DNA of 64,000 nucleotides from Ficedula albicollis (taxonomy: Eukaryota > Chordata > Aves > Passeriformes > Muscicapidae). The stretch covers positions 8,402,154 through 8,466,153 of the forward strand of contig NC_021684.1 in the NCBI RefSeq assembly GCF_000247815.1. The letters are read 5' to 3'. The notes under the pieces were generated by a model, which saw only the letters and a program-made list of their open reading frames with translations, was not told where the DNA came from and ran no database searches. This document shows positions 1-15,539 of the stretch, piece by piece. Both the position numbers and the translations under genes were made by a program. Positions within the stretch are counted from its first letter, which is position 1, and each line of letters begins with the position of its first letter.

Positions 1-3000
1 AAGAGTCTCCCAGAAACCTCTAATCATAATACATTGCATTGCCACTTATCACAGTCAATTTAAAAGTGAGCTCTGTAAACACTCCTGCCTTACTCCCCAC
101 CTCTGTTAGTCTAAGAATAATTTTTTGAGCTTTAATAAAAGAACCCCTGACAACTTTTTGGGAGGTGGGGTGAGTTCTTAGAAACAGTCCAATTGTAACT
201 TAACAGAATTTCAAGATTAAGATTTATAGAAACAAGACCTTCTAATGAGAACTTTTACTGCTTTTACTATTTAAGCTGCTCTCCACAAAATACAGAAATG
301 CAATTTAAAAAGTCACTACTAAAGCTAAATCAAGTCAGAAATGTTTGAACTAATGATATACAGTACAGTACTCAGCCAGCTTCTTGCATGCTAACCATAC
401 TGAAGAACAAAAAAAACCAGTTCAATCAACTTTTTCACTTTAATTATTGTTTTCTTTCCCTTGTGACCCCCGGTATTCAACCTTAAGTTCAGTAGGAGGT
501 GACTAGAGATAGACAGTGATGAGAGATCCTGTTTGAAACAGCTTCTCTCTGTCACTCCTAAAGCAAATAAATGGTTTGTTAAAACATGCTGTTAATCCAT
601 TATGGATGTGCATGCATCTTAGAAAATAAACTTTAGAATATTATTGGTATTTTAAAGCTTTTTCTGACAGAAAATTTATCTCTCCTATTGCTTGACAAAA
701 GCACATTTATAGATTACTCCTTTTAAATGAACAATTATCTTGCACTGTATTCAAAGATCAAACTCCTTTGAAATACTTTCAGAAGACAAAGACATCATGA
801 AATGGCATTTTGGGTTATCCTCATTCCTTTAGCAGCAAACACAGACAACTATTGAAGCTCACAGCCCAGACACACCAAGAAAGGGCTGCTCCATTAAATG
901 TGGGACACAAAAAGGGGGACCTGCTCTTACGCACCCCACTCCACACTCCAACCCACCAAGCACTTCTCCTCACATTATCCAAGTATTAAATCATGAATTT
1001 TCCATCTGACCAAGTCTTCTACTGGAAGCAGGTGTGAGGATGAAATGTCAACACTTACACTATGTGAGACAGACAACAAATAGTCTCTATATTACTCCTG
1101 TATTAGATTTATATTAGATGTAGGTTAGACTAAAATCAAAGAGAAAAGAGAAGATTCATCTGTTCCTAATGTAAAATTTCAGAATAAAAGGAAGGAAGAA
1201 AAAGTGAGGACCTGATTCTAAATAATCTCAGAGGAGTTTCTTGACAAAGCAGCTTCCTTATCCATCTGTTCTTTCCCTCCATTCCAGAGCCACAATTCAT
1301 TACTCCCATTATCACACCTCTGCTTACATCTCCCACATTGCCTTGACACTGGCAATTTCAAATTATTCACTTTTTCCTCCTTACCAGCAATTTGAAATGT
1401 GCACATAGGTCTTTTGTTAAGGAAACAAAATTAATCCAGATTTTAAAGGGTAAAGAAGGTACTTCATGCCCATCTTTTGGGATGGTTTTCAAGTAAGAAG
1501 TAGCCACTCAACTGCCCTTTGAACTCTTGGAACTTTTTCAAGCCCTGTAACATTGTACTTCTGATGTCTTGATAACTGATATTTTAGAAATTATAGATAA
1601 GTAAAATAGATGCCCCATAAAAGACATTGTGAAAGCAATTACATCATAGTTTCATAGACCATGCTTCTATAACCACTGCATTCTCAATTCATTCAAATGG
1701 GCAGCATTGCTCACACAGGAGTGGATGGAAAAAGCTTCAGATCATGTGAGAAATGCAGAGGAAAAAATAATTCACAGTCTTGCAAAGCACAGCAGAAAAA
1801 ATCAGATGACAATTATTCCTGAGTTCTGCAGCTTTTTACTGGAACTGAGTCCTGTTGCTCACTTGGCTTTGTTTGATTCTCCACAGGAATGACACCAACA
1901 CTTGGAAAAAATACCTCTGCCTGCTTTATGCCGCAGCCCAAAGTGCAGAAACGGGGATTGCTGGAAGAACAATGGGATCTGAGCACATGGGATTGTGTTA
2001 CAGCACAACATGGCACTGCACAGGGTCCACCTAAGTTAAACAGGAAAACAAAACTGCAGGTAATCTGTCATTGTCAGCCCACTCATCCTTCAACGCCGCT
2101 TTTTTTGTTTATAGAAGACAAAGATAAAAGTGCTTTACAGGAGGAATGGTTTGATCTTCAGAATATAGATCTTGGTAATGTTTTTGAACTGCCAAATAAA
2201 GGTTTAAGCTTGAAAAAAATGTTACTATTAAGAGTTATTATGGTTTTAATGAATTTGCAGAGAATTCAAAATTTAAGTCAAAGACATATAAAACTGAGAT
2301 GCAGAAATGTGTCATTAAAAAAAACCCAACCTTTGTTTTTTAACATTTGTTAACTGTGATCTGTCCTTAATATTGAGCTGACAATATATTCCAAATAACC
2401 ATTTGTTACAAAGTAGATGGTTATATTAAAGAATCAGGGGAGCCTCTTCCAACTTTTAATAAATGCTCATGAAGAAAATTATCCACACAAACAAAAACAT
2501 ACAAAACTCTATTTCTTTCCTTTCCCCTGGAAATTTAAGAAAGATTAATCTGGTTTTAAAATAAGTAACTTAAAGTTTCCTTCTAATTTTCACAATGCTA
2601 CAAAGAATTGCCCTTTGAACAACATGAAACTCATAAAATCCAATTTAAGATCACACTGAACTTGAAAATATGCCATGAACTGGCTCCATTTTGAAACAAA
2701 ATATAGAAATCAGTATTAATATATTAGAATTTTTGTCTTGAGCTTTCCAGTGCATTAAAAGGCAATTTTGACAAATAAAACTGCCTGGGCACCTACAGAA
2801 TTAACAGAATGCACTCTCTTGGCAGTGCATAATTCATATTTGCTAAATGATCTGAGGGCACAGTTTAAATGCTCACTTACTAAATGGGGTGACAGACCAG
2901 TGCAAACCAGTGCCATATAAATATACAAATTCCACCAGTCACAAATACATGTCAGAGTACACTCTGTATATGAACCTGAAACCAAGAAACCCCTCAGATG

Positions 3001-6000
3001 TTTGGACAAACACCCCTGACACACTGCCCCAAGTAGGCTGATATTTTCATATTTTAACTATTTAAATTTAGATCTGTGAAGTCAGAAACATCATTATCTT
3101 TATTAACATGGTGACATTCATCACTTATTTCTACATTATGAGTGTGTGTGTTAAAAGTTACATAGCTTAATTCGATTGACACAGGAAATTCTACCAATTA
3201 TTACAACTCAACATTTTTATTTTGTAAAATTACGGTTTTGCTAAATTTGCTGGGTTGATAATGTATTGCTAGACACAGAAGAAACTTGAACATATAATTT
3301 CTGGCAATTTCATTATATCTGGAACTATTGGAACAAGCCACAGAAAATCAAATATTAACACCAATAATCATTGGAGCTAAATAAAAAGATAAGATATTTT
3401 ATTTCTTCTCTAACTAGCAGGCCACAATTCCTTTAGGTACAGGATGTCTAAAAACCTAATTGTCTAAGAACATTTTATCAGAGAATATTTATTAAAACCC
3501 TGCCACCATTACTATATCTCAGTGGAAAAAACCCAACCTTCATTTTTAATAAAATACTCCACACTCAAGATACAGCATAAGAAACTAATAACTATAAAAT
3601 AGAAAAGCACCAGTAAAGACTATGAAAGCCTGGAATAGCAACAAGATATTTTATTTATAAGGAGGGAGGAAATTAGGCAGCAGCACACAAATATTTCTCT
3701 AATTAATATCTTAAAAGATTGGGAATGAAAGAGATAGGAGACCACACGATGCTATTTAATTATATGACTTCCCTGCTAATGGAGCTATTCACAAGCATTG
3801 CCAGGAGCATGAAGACCTCACATGATTCAACTTTGCGCAAAGAGTTTCCTCATTGATCTTCTTTGGTGGGTTAACTGCTTCAAAATCTGTTTCTGACTAA
3901 GGAAACATTTTAGAAAATGCATGTGTAGAGTCTTGGAGCTCTACGATACCCACAGTGGCTCACAGTAAAGACACTTTGTGCTGACTTTCTCAAAGCAGAC
4001 TAAAGAGGTACAAACCATATCTGATCAGGCTGGAGGCTACAGGACAGATACCGCAATGGCGATAAGGAGTCATCCCAGTAGGAAAAGCAGAACGCAGATA
4101 TCTTGATACAGTTCCACAATGAATTGTAGCATGTTTAGTCTTGATAAACAACTTCTTACACACCATTCCAACCTAGCACATGAAGTCCCTATTGATTTCA
4201 ATAACATTTCTGGCAGTCTTTAGCAAAAGTTCTTAAACTGAAGGACCTTTATTCCAGGTAAAAAGGATTTTCTTTTGTGTTAAGATCAAGTTGACTCAAA
4301 TTCTACTACAAAAATGGATAACAAAATTACTTAATCCATAAAACTACAGTGGTTACTGAAAATCAGTACTACATGATACTTTTGAAATTATTAAAATCAC
4401 TGTACTAGAATTTAAAAAATTATATAGCTCTTACTGTTCGTTGGGTATGTCAATCAAATTGTTTTTTCTTTCTTGTCAATATTTTAGCTATCATCTCTTC
4501 CCATTGTTAGAACACTTCTCAAGCCAGGTCTGTGTCAGAAATGAACTGGTCTAGTCAGGTAGTCTCATATGTTAAAATAACTTAGGTGAATCCTCTTGGG
4601 TAAAGAGGGTACTGAGACTTCCAGAAGCAGCTACTGAACACGCATCAGGTAGCAAAATCAGATTTTCCCTGGGATAGCCCTACAAGAGGTATGTTTGCAA
4701 GAACATTCGAGTTAATAAAGATTGCTACATTTCTACAGCAGCTATGGTACAAAAATCTATAAATCCCTTCCAAAATGCAAGACAGGGACTGTGCACCTAA
4801 CAAAAATCAACAGTGCTTTTGGCAAAATAACCAAATTCATCAATTAAAAAAAAAACAACAACCCTCTTTAGAATCAAATAGAGGAAATGTTCTGGGGCCT
4901 CTTCATGCCCATGGTTGATTTTTTTTTTTTTAAACAATATACAAAGATGTACACTTACTGCAACCATGGATGAGCTCTAGAATCCAAGACAACAAAAAAC
5001 CTAAATATTTCTGAGTCGGATTTTGAACACTACCTGAATTAACAGCACATCTGGAAAGAATTGTGGCAGAATCAGCCTAAGAAGTAGTTGCTATGGAAAA
5101 TGCTGGCTGAAGTTGCTATCCGGGTGGCCTTGTGACTCACACAAATAACGTGATCCATTTTCAGATGAGCTGTCACTAGGAGGAGGAATGCTAATACAAG
5201 TGCCATTTCTATGAGAAATGAAACAGCAGCTGTTAATTTCTGCAATGAGCAGAGATTCAGTACAGGTGGGAAGAAATAATGGCACCTCAGCTGCTCAAAG
5301 AAGTCAGAAGTAACCAAATCAAAGTCTACATACAATAGCAGCTGAAGGATTTTTTTTCCTGTTGCACAAAAGGGACCTCCTTAGTCACTACAGCTCAACT
5401 CTGCAGGTACCTCTGCTGCTGAATGTGTGCTTCAGTACAAAAGAAAATGCACTCTCAGAATACAAAATGACGTTACTTTAAAGCATATGAGAACCACGCT
5501 GGTGGCTACAACAATCCTTCCCCAAATAAGAAAGACAAAAACTTGCCAAAAAGATGCACAAAGAGAGAATGCAACACAATCCTTTCTAGACTAGAGGATG
5601 AACCAAAAAACCAAAAATTCACATCAGGATCAAGCACAAAGAAATTTTACCTATGTCTGCCTTATTTTTTCCAAAAAAAAAGAGAAAGGCATGCAGGTTA
5701 TTATTGTATTGATTACAAAACCCTGTGATTTAACAACAGAAAACAAAGTTTTAGCTAACAAATAACTGAGGTGTTTTAAAATGTAAGAAACACTATGTAA
5801 AAATCTAATAACTAAAATATTTAAAACATTTAAAACTACATTCAAGTATTAAAAACCTGGCAAAAAAATAGTTGGTTTGGTTGTTCTACTAATTTTAATA
5901 CTGCCTTTTGAACACTGCTCATGGTTCTACAGTTAAGGCTGACTTCAGTTTATCCTTAAGGCAGAGATTGGTATTGTACAAAGTAAAAAGGAACAAAGTA

Positions 6001-7339
6001 TGTTTCTCCCCAAATTACTTCCATGCTTCTGAGCATTAGTAGAAGTTATTCTGTAATGAACAATTACTAACAGCTACAACTGTTTGGGAGGAACAGAGTC
6101 CATATGATGTTTATAAGGGCTGGCATATTCACATCTATAGGAAGCAGAGTGGCTTGAAGCAAGGGAGCTGAACAAGGAACTCATCATATCAGTGCTGACT
6201 ACCTACGTGAAAAGCAAGTCAGCAAAGTGTATGGAAACACAATTCCACTTGTTGACAAAATGTTTTCTAAGAAAACACTGTCTCAGACACTCATATAATA
6301 AAGAAAATAATTTTTATTTCTCTGTGATCAATACAGTGAATAAGATACATGCAGAATATAACAAAAGGAGGAACTGCTAGTAGATATTTCCTCAATAGCT
6401 ATTTTTACAACAGGTAGAATCACTCTTACTGGTTATATAATCAAATCCTGGTGTTAGCCAGTGAATTTTTGATGGATCTGGAATACTAAATGGAGATTAA
6501 TTTTTTAGTTCTTTCCATTTGACTATAATCAATGTCACTAGTTGCCAACTTCTTTCAACTGAAAATCTCTTAAAGAGTAATGCCCCAGTGAGTGATCCAA
6601 CAGGACACCCTGCTCGTTCACAACCCCATACTGTTGCCATCTGCCTTCTGCCCTAGCAGGTACTGCTGCCACTTCCACTTCCACTTGATCTCAGCACCAA
6701 CAGCTCCTCCACACCCTGCAGCTGTGCCAGCACTGTCTCTTAGCCAGCCAGGCTGGCTTGAAATCTTTGCACCCCAGCATCCCCACTTCCAGCCAGCTGA
6801 TACACAGACAATTCATGGACAAGCTGCATAAACCTAAAACCCATCTGACAGAGCTTATCAGAGCAGCTTACTCCCTGTGGTGCCTCATCAATAAGTTTCT
6901 GATATTATCTGGTAACTAAACCAGCAGTCATAATGCAGTACAATGAATAAATTAGAGCACAATCAGAATCTGCTGAAAACAATACCCAAAGTTTAAGACT
7001 GTGTTTAAAAATTACCAGCTCTTGAACCGAGAGATGGACAGAACCCCAACTGTGTCCCCAGCTCCTTTCCAGAAACCCCTTAAATTCCTCCAAGGACCCA
7101 AGAATATGTTTTGATTGTTGAGAGAGACCTTAGAACAGAGACTCAGGAACTATTTCCAAGTCCACAAAGAAATGATTACTGACTATGATTACTGCACCTC
7201 ATTGACAATTTGCTAAAGATGTTGATAAAAGTTGCTAGCCAAAAAGCTGTGGCATGCCTTTTCTTAAGATCAATCTAATACAACTAATATATACCAGCAA
7301 CAAAACCTCAGCTGCTGCAGAAGAGGAGAAGAGAGAAGA

Positions 7340-7381
7340 AAAAGAACAAATAGAATAGAATACTAAAAGAACAAATAGAAT
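7340..7381. repeat. 25-bp-period direct repeat (about 1.7 copies)
   Basis: AAAAGAACAAATAGAAT occurs at 7340-7356 and again, identically, at 7365-7381. It lies at the end of a purine-rich stretch (GAGGAGAAGAGAGAAG). It is probably a slippage product. Confidence 0.9.
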
Positions 7382-7399
7382 TTCCCAACACTTAAGGAC

Positions 7400-7436
7400 T
7401 TTTTTAATTAAGTTTTTAAATTTTAATTAATTAAGA
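7400..7436. repeat. AT-only low-complexity patch with TTAATTAA palindromes
   Basis: A stretch almost free of G and C in which TTAATTAA occurs on both sides of a GTTTTTAAATT centre, so it is largely self-complementary. Intronic low-complexity sequence; no function inferred. Confidence 0.7.
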
Positions 7437-10400
7437 TCAATTTTCAGTTGTCATCTTTAAGGTGAACTACTGTTCTTTGATATAGAATTACAAACCAACC
7501 AAATTTTGAATGATTCCATAATGTACATAGGAAAATATATGTGCCTATATATACTTAAAAAAACCCTGTAACTTCAGCCTAATTGATCAAAGAAAAATGA
7601 AGTTATTGAAAAACATTCAATACATCCCACAGATCATTTTTGCACAGAAACTGAAGTGGTGACAAACCTACAAAGGGCCATAAAACTCTTGGGCTGAGTT
7701 TACTGTTGTTTACTCCAACCAGCTAAGACCACAGTTTAGGAAATCCTAATCAAGAAAATATTTTAAGTAAATCTCATTACCCATAGACTGTGTCAGTGTC
7801 CAGCACAAAGTTATTGCTTCCAGGTGTTGTGTGATTATATCCCAATAATGAACGTAAGCATCTCTCTCAGGAGCCAGACCAGGTCACCTGAGCAGAATGT
7901 CCACACTGAAACAGGGAACTGGAGACCTTGCTGGCAGGTTTTAGAGCAACACTCACACATGAGAAACACAAGTCCTTTGCTCCTTGTTTGATCTATCACT
8001 GGCCCATGGATCTGTGAAAATGCTCTCCTGCACCTTCAAGAGCACTAACCACAGTAATGCACAAGCTACTCCAGTACCACAGAACTTGAGGTAAGGATTA
8101 AGTTTCATGCTGCTCCTGCCAGGAATCCCCAGAAAAAATTATCAGAATGTGTCTTCTGAGTATAATAAAATAGAGATATTGAGAATTCCAGGCATGGCTT
8201 TTTCTATTCAATACAGACAAGCAATAGTATAGCTAAGTAAACCACAGCAACCCTCCAGAGTGAAAAAAATCCAGCTGCTAGATTTGGTCCAAGTCTAATT
8301 CTGAAAAGGGACCCCAAGGACTCTAGTCCTCATAAGGTCACCATGTGGTATCAATTGGCCTAAAGTGCCTTTCCAAGCACCTTTTTTTGTCAGAGATTCT
8401 TGGTTCCCCATGCTCCATGCAGCCTGCACAGCTGGCGCACATTATTCTTCAGCTCATCCAGAGTGGGGGCCTGGTTTTAACAAGGTCACAGGATCAGAGG
8501 GCACAGCAACTCTCTTCTATCTCATATATTTTAGAGTTTCCTTCCTGTGGAAGTTGAGCATAAAGGTGAGTTGATGGGATTACTTGCAGATCTCATCCTG
8601 CCATCCTTCAGAGAATCTCCACTTGCAGACTTCCAGCACTGTCCATCAACAAAAGATGTTCTTGGAGAAAATATGTATGTTGAGGTGCTAAAGGAAAAGC
8701 CCATGTTTCCAAATCATCCCAGTCTGGCTTTGTCCTTCCCTTGGAGACTCTCCACAGAAGGTGCACCTCATGTGAAACTGGGAATGCAGCATGCCCAACA
8801 ACAGATCCCCTCCTACCAACAGGTTCTCACTCTGGCCATGGCCAGCTGAAGTGAAAATTACCACTAGCCTATCAAGGACATCTGAGTGCATGAAGGCGAG
8901 GGACTCTGGAGATTTTGGCAATACAACAGCAGAGGTGCCAGGGTCAGAGCTTCAGTGTGAATCAATGCAGCCCTAAATCAAGCAGCTGCTGCAGATTAGC
9001 ATCACCATTGGCATTACCCTCTTCTAGAGTCCTTCCCTGATTTCTTTTGCATGGTGGGATGACATAGCCTAAATGTCTCAATTACACTCATCAGGAAAAA
9101 GTGAAACCTATATTTAAGGGAAGGAATCTTTAGCTGTTCCAGCTACTAATGACATTTGTTTAAAAATTAATTGTATTACACATATGACAAATTGATATTT
9201 TCAGTCCAACTCTCAGCACTTTTACTTTCCAAATACTAGTTCCATTGTACTCCCACTAGCAAATGTTTACACACCATATCTCAATCCAGAAAGACAACAA
9301 AGTAAGAGATTACAAAGAATTTCTCAAACATGGCTGCCATTTGTTCCCAGTGTAGAATTGGCCAAACTTTCTGTATACATTTGGTGTTATACAGTTTTAT
9401 TTCTTTTTAATTTTTAAAACATTTTAAATCTGAGGAAAATTAAGTCATAATATTTATAGGCGTTCATAAAATACGCAAATCCACATAAGGAAACAAAATT
9501 TAAAACTAGTGTGAAAACTCTGATGACAATTATATTGAGAGTTAATTATAGCACAAACCAAGGACTTCTGTAAGCTGCAAATTTACAGTTCCTTAGAAAT
9601 GATGAGACTCACAACTCCAGTAGTGAAAATATTATTGCTTCTGTAAACTCCAAGCTCAAGTATAAAGTAGATATGTAATCTTCAACTCCCTAAACACTCC
9701 AATTTGGCCACTAAAGATGCTGTTTTACATTTCCAAACATTTTCCCCTGTCACTACTTTTTATACTTCAGTTCTCAGGTTGTAAGTATTTGTTACTTGCA
9801 AAGCAACTCCTTTTGAACGCAGAATCATGGGAGGCATTTGTTACTAACTGCTAATGCAGCCTGCCAAACAAAAACTCCCTGCTGGTGACATGACCACCTA
9901 GTGACCTCTAAAAATGTTTTAACAATGTGAAAAATATCTCCCTCTTGTAGGAAACAGCAATTTTTTAAATTAAATGTACATTGAATGTTCGCTTACATAC
10001 AGATAAATGGTATTCAGAGTCACCTTCTCTGTTTCCAATTTCAATCTTTTGAAACCCAGCCCAAACCTAAATAAATAAACGTTGATACTAAGAGGAAACT
10101 AAGAGCTCAAGAGCCTTGTGATTCCACAAACAGCTTTTTTCCATTTTCTAAAATCTAAACTTCGAGCCAGACATAGAACAGGTAATGAAAAGAAACAAGT
10201 TTGGCAGCTCCTATGTGGGTCTAAGTTGAAAATATGTCAGGCAAAAGTAAGTGGCTATAATTTGGCAGATTTAAAGTCTTTAAAAGTTTGCAGCTTGCAG
10301 AGCTGTTTTTTTTAAAGTATGTAAAATTTGCAAATTGAAACACTATAACCGTGTTGAAAAGTGACTGTTACATAATGCCACCATAACCAAGCTTTTAAAC

Positions 10401-13400
10401 ATCACTTTACCACTACCTATCCCTCACACAATAGTATCACAAAGAGAAAAACAAATTAGGATACCTACTAATATGATAATAAACATCTAGTGCTTAAATA
10501 TGGTATATTTCTTTAGTATTCAAGGAGGGCATTTTTTCAAGTTACCAGGACATTGACAGCTTTCAAGCAAATAATTTTTAGACAGTTATACCACATTCAT
10601 TTACTTATTTCTTATTTAGAAGACACTAGATTAAAACACTGCTACTTGATAGGCTCTTTAACAAAATACAAGTTTCTGGAATATTAACCTGAAATTACCT
10701 CAGATCATTCATGAAGAACAAATTTGCCTATCTTACTCCAGAAACATGTATGATTTTACCAAGAATAATAAACTAGCTGAGGTACAAGTCTTGAATCTCT
10801 CTCCTGCTCACAACCCTTTGTTTCTCTGATCCAACAGCATCAGGCTAAAACAGTCTCAGCAGGCTGATGCCACAGGACTGACCAAAGTCACAGCTCCTTC
10901 CAGGTCATTGCCACAGCTGCATGCAACTTCAAGCATGACATATAAATTCAAGGACCTCAATCCTGTTTAAAAAAAAAATTTTAACCTTCTCCCATATTTA
11001 GGCTTTGAAGGGAAAGTCAGAAAAGCTGATACTAGAGCTGAACAGCTGAAATACTGACATCACAAATTATCCAGAGGAACTTCCCACAGATTTTGAGCAC
11101 GTTGAGTAAAGTCCTTGCTACACCAACATGCTCCATCACTGAACAAGGGCAGGCATTTGCTGATGTGTGGCTTTCAAAAACTTTATACTGCACTAATTAG
11201 CAGTGATACCTATAAAGCATGGATAATTTTAATGGAGTCAGGAACGACACTCTTCCTAGTACTCTAAGAGAAGAGAACTTTTTATCTAGATAAAATTCTA
11301 ATTCTGCATATAAAATAATGAGCAACAGGTTTTATACACAGCTAGATTGTGCAGTTACTAACAGCTTTTAGGGAAAGTACTCCTATAAAGAGTTACTAAA
11401 ATTTTTACTCCTAAACTTATTCATAAGCTACAGGGTATGTCTGTGTGATTCCCCCTCTGTTCCAAAGGAAAAAGTGTTATTTGCTCTCCTAGAATTGCAG
11501 GAACTGCCAAGAAGTAAGAGGATACATTTCAGGTTCTGAGTACCAGAGCAGAATGCACATCCCTGGAACAAGACCCAAGGCACTGAATTATTTCTCATCT
11601 TTGACCCTGACCAAACTCTGGTGTTATTTGGGAAGCCTTACACTGGCTCCCACGTGTGTCTGGAAGTGATCTGGAGCAAGGTGCTCTCCATTCAGAAGCT
11701 CTCAGCCAGTATTCACTAACAGACATCTGATATAGACAGCAAGATAACTCACCTCATCTCCTTAAATTGTGATGCAAGACAGACTTGTGAAAAAAAAAAT
11801 CATAAACTAATTAAAAAAGAAAGATAATTGTCGTATTTCATTACTTTCGCACCAGAGCAGAATCTTCAGTTTTATGTGAAGTGATGCCCTTTTTGATCCT
11901 CATACAAGAACATATTCCCAGAGCTAATTCTCACCTGTAATTTCAGTGTGCTTTTGTAGGCAATGTACAGAGGTTTGCACAATGTTCCTTGAATCAGATC
12001 TCCAGCTGGTACACATTTTGTAAATTCCACTAAAAACACAGGGAATGTCCTAGTTCAAGCTTAATGGTCTGGTACATAAACCTTGCACTGAGTCAAACTG
12101 CCTTACATTAAAATTACAAAGATGTTAAGACGATTGCTAGGATTGCATTTATTGGTGCAAAATTATAAAAATAAAGCATATTTTAATGGTTTTGTATAGT
12201 TGCTAATATGTTTTATGCTTTTTTTTTTCTCGACAGTGTTTCTTTATAGGTTTTATAACAAACTGGAGGCAAGACATGTCTCAAATTCCATCTCCAAATA
12301 ACAGATTACTGACTCTCTGCTTAATACATTATATGGTTTTATTCAGCCTGCTACAACTACTGCACAGGAAGAGCTACTCAAAGTTTTCTTTCTTCTTTTT
12401 TTTTTTTCACAACAGTGGGAGACATGCCAGCTGGGACATTTTAAGACTCTTTCATTAAAAAAAGGTTAAGGTCAAAATAAGTATGATAAACATGGTAGTC
12501 CATCTTCTCAAAACTGAAGATGAAAGACTAAACAGAAGAGAATATTTTAACCTCACTAACTGTAAAATCTATTATTTTTTCCTTAATGCATAATTAGAAG
12601 CATAAAATACTTGGGGAAAAAACCTTTTTTGCTCTAAACTTTTGTCTTTAAGTGTACCCGGTAGTTAATTTAAAAACTATGTAACTATTACATTTATTAT
12701 ATGTTTTCAATTATCTAGATGATTGACATTTTCAAGTTTTATGGAGGATTATGAAGAGTAAAACACTTAAAGAGAAAAGAAATACATTTTCCCATGGTAA
12801 ATGAAAAAAAATTAAAACAGAATCCACTTTGTGTTTTGGTTAAATTTGTTGTCCATTGTCTAAAAATTTCTAAATGCTATGTCTTTGAGATCCTTGCAAA
12901 TAAGACTACATTAAAATAGAGTAAATCCATATACTTTGATTTCTTATACTAAAATACTTTGTTAGAAGAACACTAAAATATGTTTTCACTCACTTTCTCA
13001 AGGAAAAAAACAGCCCAAAGGTTATCAGATGAATGGGGACAATAGATTAACTTCCAAAGAACTATATTCTGTTTCTTGTAAAAGAAAAGTAAATTTATAG
13101 CACACCAAGCTTTTATTCCCAAGAGAATATAATAACTGGAATGCAAAAGTCTAAAACTGGCAACAAGTAAAGCTGGTCAAAGTATAAGTAATGAAACTTG
13201 AAACGAGGCAAAGAGATTTGAGAGGTTAAAGGGAGATAGGGTGGAAAGCTCACAAGGCAGACCTGCTCTCCCTCAAAACCGTAAGAAAAATCTTCAGTAC
13301 AGCAAAAGCAGCAAGGGTTGCATAAATTTGAAGTGACAGAGCCTTTTTGACTGTGATGTTATTTAAAGTGGAAGAATCTTTTGGGGGGTGGCAGGAACCC

Positions 13401-15539
13401 AGAGAGCACTACAAAGGGGCAGTTTTCTGCCCAGCATTAAGGGTTAAAATTAAAGGAGAAATATCAAAAAGATCATATTAAAATAACTTTACCTCAAGGA
13501 CTGGTGCAGTGAATTATCCATGGAGAGATAGGGAGGAAAAAAGGCTCCACTCTAGTTATTTTCCAAAAACACACTGCCACAAAACTCCTCAGTTAACCCA
13601 AGAATATTGATTTTTTTCTGTACTTCTTTAGAGCATAAAAACAATATAAAAATAGAAATCACAGAAGCTTTAACAGATCCATTGATTGTTCTTAATGGAT
13701 AACACAAGTCATGTGGCATCACTGGGTGCAATGTCCCAGGAGGGCTGACATATTTAAGGAAGAGGGGAAGGTTTCCAGTCTGCAGTTATAGAGAACAAGC
13801 AGCTCACAATGGTGCCAGTCCAACATCTTGTATCACAACTGTTCTGATTGAGATACCATATACCCTGGGATGGGTGGCACTCTAGAAAGTGTAAAGTCAG
13901 GTAAGAATTTAGTCTAAAGTGCCCTCTTGGGCAAATTACTGTGATGTGCTCAATGTGAGGTGACTCCAGGGCTGATGCAAGGGGAGATCTGAGCTAATGC
14001 AGAAGCAGCAATCTGTTTAGCAAATCATGTGTTTTAGAAAAAGATCTTTACACCAATAGCCTGTGACCTGCACTGGCTGTCTGCCAAAGTCTGGGTGAAA
14101 CTGTAAGTTCCAGTTTTGACCCACAGTGTTAAACAGCTTGGCACCTGCTCCCTTGGAGGACTCCCTTTCCTTTGTGCTGGGCAGCTCGAGACACCTGGGG
14201 TGAGAGCACTCCCAATGGAAGTGTGAGTGTCTGGAGGCAGCAGGGGAGAAAGGAATAGGGATAGAGGAAGGCGAGAAAAAACTGCACATCTTGCTGTGAA
14301 ACAGCCCATGAGGTTATGCTGTAAGGACCACCACTTCACCCTGAAGAGGGTATGAGTTCCTACTCATGACTACTCAATGTACACACTAACTACTGGCAAA
14401 AATTCAGCCTTTGACTTCATAAATGGTGAAATTATTCTGAGGTTTCCTTTATTCCTTGGCTTTCCTTGTGACACTTCCTTAAAGAATAATTTAAAAATAC
14501 TTTGAGTGGTACCTAATTTTTTTTAAGCCATCATTACACAGCTAAATAAAGAACAATATCAAGGCTTTATATTTTCACACGATGTCTTAAATCCATAGTA
14601 AAAATCAAATGTATGTTATTAAAAATCCACATTTGTATCAGTGCTTAAAGCACACCTTACTTCCAGTCGATTTGTCTCTGCATTCAGTGGTGCTGCTCTG
14701 AATTTGCCGCTTTAAGGCTGAAGAACTGCATTTAGTGTAAAGATAGACACTCAGATATAAAATAAATTACAGAGAAAGGCCACGTTCACAACAGCAATAA
14801 AATAGACTTATAGATTTTGTAATTGAATCTGTGGAATGATCAATGAATAGAACACTGATTTTATGACTGTTTGAAAGACACACATCACACTATGCTTTTG
14901 CACACTTGACATCCAACTCTTCCCTTAGCATAGAAGCAGTTAAAAGGTACCAAATCAAGATAAGGAAAAGCAGCCATAAAATTCAGTTGTTATTCAATAT
15001 ATTATTGTACTATTTTCACATATTCCCTCAAGGAAATGAGAGCAGAAGCCTGCTGTGCAGTCAGTACACAGCTCAGTTATGAGACTACTGTATTCAAGCA
15101 GTGGCTAAAGCCTGAGAGATTTCCCTCAGGATACCCCTACTAAATACTCATCTGTGATTTAATCTAGTTAGCCACAGGGTGTCAACACTAGTCCACACAG
15201 AGGCAGGCTCACTAAATTTGTATTTGCCAGTTTAAAAATAAATCTTAAATAAAACAATCTAGAAATAACAGTTTGAACAATTTGACACGTACAATAAACA
15301 TATGGAATGACTTACAAGGGAAGGAGACTGAAGCACAGAGCAAAAGTGAGTTCATGAGACACCCAGCCCTGTTACTCAAGCAAGCAGTGAAAAGGAAAAA
15401 AATTCATTTTGCTTAATGCCAATGGGACCAAGTGCCTGTCTCAGACAAACAGGGTTTAGATAACAGGGAAAAAGGAAGATTAGGATAAATGGAAAAAACA
15501 TCAGGCATTTTCTTCACCCATTTATACTGATGTTCTCCA

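Noticed and set aside
2060..2114. A possible 55-base mini-intron between CAG|GTAATC and TTTATAG|AAG
   Set aside because: It is shorter than usual vertebrate introns, and joining the flanks shifts frame and meets a stop within 20 codons.
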